From Nematostella vectensis (lineage: Eukaryota; Cnidaria; Anthozoa; Actiniaria; Edwardsiidae): a stretch of 64,000 nt of DNA. Shown here piece after piece: positions 63,210 through 64,000 of this stretch (position 1 is its first letter; every line of letters starts with the position of its first letter). The notes under the pieces were generated by a model. It saw only the letters and a list, made by a program, of their open reading frames with translations, was not told where the DNA came from and did not search any database. The stretch covers positions 12,595,203 through 12,659,202 of the forward strand of contig NC_064037.1 of the NCBI RefSeq assembly GCF_932526225.1, written 5' to 3'. A program made the translations under genes and the position numbers.

Positions 63210-63963
63210 AGAGACTTTGATAGACACTAAATTAAATTAGTGGTATTACATGGTTTCTGTTATTACATTTGAAGCAGTTTTATCATGCCAAAAAAACTTC
63301 CTTTCGTCCCTGGATGGGATTGAACCACCGACCTTTTGGTTAACAGCCGAACGCGCTAACCGATTGCAACACAGAGACTTGGATGTAAACTAAATTAAAT
63401 TCGTGGCATTAAATGGTTTCTGTCATTACTTTTGAAGCAGTTTTTTATCATGCCAAAAAAATACCCTTTAGTCCCTGGGTGGGCTTGAACCACCAACGTT
63501 TCGGTTAACAGTCGAACGCGCTAACCGATTGCGCCGCAGAGACTTGGATTGACACTAAATTAAATTCGTGGTATTACATGGTTTCTATCATTACATTTGA
63601 AGCATTTTATATCATGCCAAAAAAATATCCTTTCGTCCCTGGGTGGGCTTGAACCACCGACCTTTTGGTTAACAGCCGAACGCGCTAACCGATTGCAACA
63701 CAGAGACTTGGATGTACACTAAATTACATTCGTGGCATTAAATGGTTTCTGTCATTACTTTTGAAGCAGTTTTTTATCATGCCAAAAAAACTTCCTTTCG
63801 TCCCTGGATGGGATTGAACCACCGACCTTTTGGTTAACAGCCGAACGCGCTAACCGATTGCAACACAGAGACTTGGATGTAAACTAAATTAAATTCGTGG
63901 CATTAAATGGTTTCTGTCATTACTTTTGAAGCAGTTTTTTATCATGCCAAAAAAATACCCTTT

Positions 63964-64000
63964 AGTCCCTGGGTGGGCTTGAACCACCAACGTTTCGGTT
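63964..64000 (-). tRNA. tRNA copy truncated by the window edge
   Basis: Only the 3' half (37 nt) is inside the window: discriminator T, consensus acceptor 3' strand and T arm, and the cgtttcgg phrase typical of code t. It shows the array continues to the right. Confidence 0.8.

Larger units (their letters stand above)
528..64000 (-). repeat. Head-to-tail tRNA-Asn(GTT) satellite-like array, 384 copies
   Basis: Every unit holds a 74-nt minus-strand tRNA body. Sense architecture: acceptor GTCTCTG, TG, D stem GCGC, D loop AATCGGTTA, GCGC, G, anticodon stem TTCGG, loop CTGTTAA (anticodon GTT), CCGAA, variable AGGTT, T stem GGTGG, T loop TTCAAGC, CCACC, acceptor CAGGGAC, discriminator G. There is no intron and no encoded CCA. 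The spacer (about 91 bp) carries a T-run 3' of the gene and an AT-rich box 5' of it. All copies face the same way. Spacers are about as conserved as gene bodies, pointing to homogenisation by unequal exchange. Mean spacing from 594 to 63964 is about 165.5 bp. The array continues beyond the right edge. Confidence 0.97.
59189..64000 (-). repeat. Terminal array block I (period 1646 bp), open at right edge
   Basis: Starts: 59189C 59354r 59523x 59690s 59848x 60011K 60176t 60340a 60505v 60670v 60837x 61000a 61165t 61329x 61494x 61657K 61822t 61986a 62151v 62318x 62481a 62646t 62809a 62974v 63142x 63305a 63470t 63634a 63799a 63964 (cut). The run 59848-60505 recurs at 61494-62151 with a 1646-bp shift; the G16-containing D loop (sense AACCGG) marks both ends. 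Phrase cttcctttcg recurs 494 bp apart (three monomers) near 63298 and 63791, the shortest repeat-of-repeat seen. After 59189 no exact consensus copy was found up to the window edge. Confidence 0.85.

Noticed and set aside
528-64000. CRISPR array
   Set aside because: Regular spacing, but both repeat and spacer are conserved, the period is 165 bp, and the repeat folds as a tRNA with Pol III signals.
528-64000. tRNA-derived SINE family
   Set aside because: Copies are strictly head-to-tail in one orientation, with no target-site duplications, A-tails or LINE-like 3' ends, and the bodies keep full tRNA structure.
528-64000. Bacterial or phage tRNA array
   Set aside because: No encoded CCA, Pol III T-run terminators, eukaryote-type internal promoter boxes, and no protein genes nearby.
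528-64000. Assembly artefact from collapsed or over-expanded repeats
   Set aside because: Not excluded, but the HOR cycles carry distinct private mutations and whole-monomer gains and losses, which simple assembler duplication would not produce. Near-identical pairs such as 1261-5216 and 54530-58932 remain the most suspect places.

Overview
The window is essentially one object: a head-to-tail array of tRNA-Asn(GTT)-like genes, all on the minus strand, from about position 528 to the right edge, where it is cut mid-gene. I count 384 gene-length copies by hand (the last truncated) plus two detached 5' half-genes, spaced about 165 bp apart: a 74-nt tRNA body plus roughly 91 bp of conserved spacer. 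The organism is a eukaryote: the tRNA is nuclear-type, encodes no 3' CCA, has internal A and B boxes, and carries an RNA polymerase III T-run 8-12 nt downstream of the 3' end. From memory the body resembles animal tRNA-Asn closely, so a metazoan is my best guess; I cannot name a species. No protein-coding gene is credible anywhere in the window.

Layout. Positions 1-527 are a different, AT-rich 250-bp tandem repeat (two copies and a stub) with a long internal inverted repeat. The tRNA array starts at about 528 with two expanded, poly-C-bearing units (periods 254 and 248 bp), then settles to about 165 bp. From 1261 the monomers are ordered into higher-order repeats (HORs), as in alpha satellite. 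Block A (1261-14622) is a 12-mer of 1978 bp present three times, then versions of 10, 11 and 10 units. Block B (14623-25997) has periods of 2476, 1815 and 2641 bp. Block C (25998-32102) has a 2975-bp period. Block D (32103-36228) has 1303 bp, block E (36229-40689) 1324 bp. Segments of blocks E, F and G recur 8.4-10.6 kb further right. Block G occurs three times (45306, 54530, 56878), the last two in tandem at 2348 bp. The terminal block has a 1646-bp period.

Gene content. About 51 copies match one 74-nt consensus exactly and fold without mismatch, so they look like functional tRNA-Asn. Many others belong to recurring defective subfamilies: an 8-bp deletion removing the 5' side of the anticodon arm, broken A box/D stem, mismatched anticodon stem, rebuilt T arm, altered discriminator. 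Seventeen copies have a changed anticodon, predicted to read Lys (UUU or CUU), Ser (GCU), Asp (GUC) or Thr (GGU). One subfamily shows a compensatory base-pair swap in the anticodon stem, with its one-step intermediate also present.

Coordinate convention. Each tRNA start given is the left base on the + strand, the complement of discriminator position 73. A full copy ends 73 bp to the right, at tRNA position 1. Codes in the block entries: C exact consensus; o only C3 to T; s 66-nt deletion copy; q rebuilt T arm with C33; g G11 in the D stem; r 5' acceptor strand ends in C7; a A box/D stem damaged (T10, T11), usually with A41; b A41 stem mismatch but sound A box; t T73 discriminator with a mismatched anticodon stem; v T30-A40 compensated stem; h A40 only; K, S, D, T altered anticodon; x other variant. 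Codes are my visual assignments.
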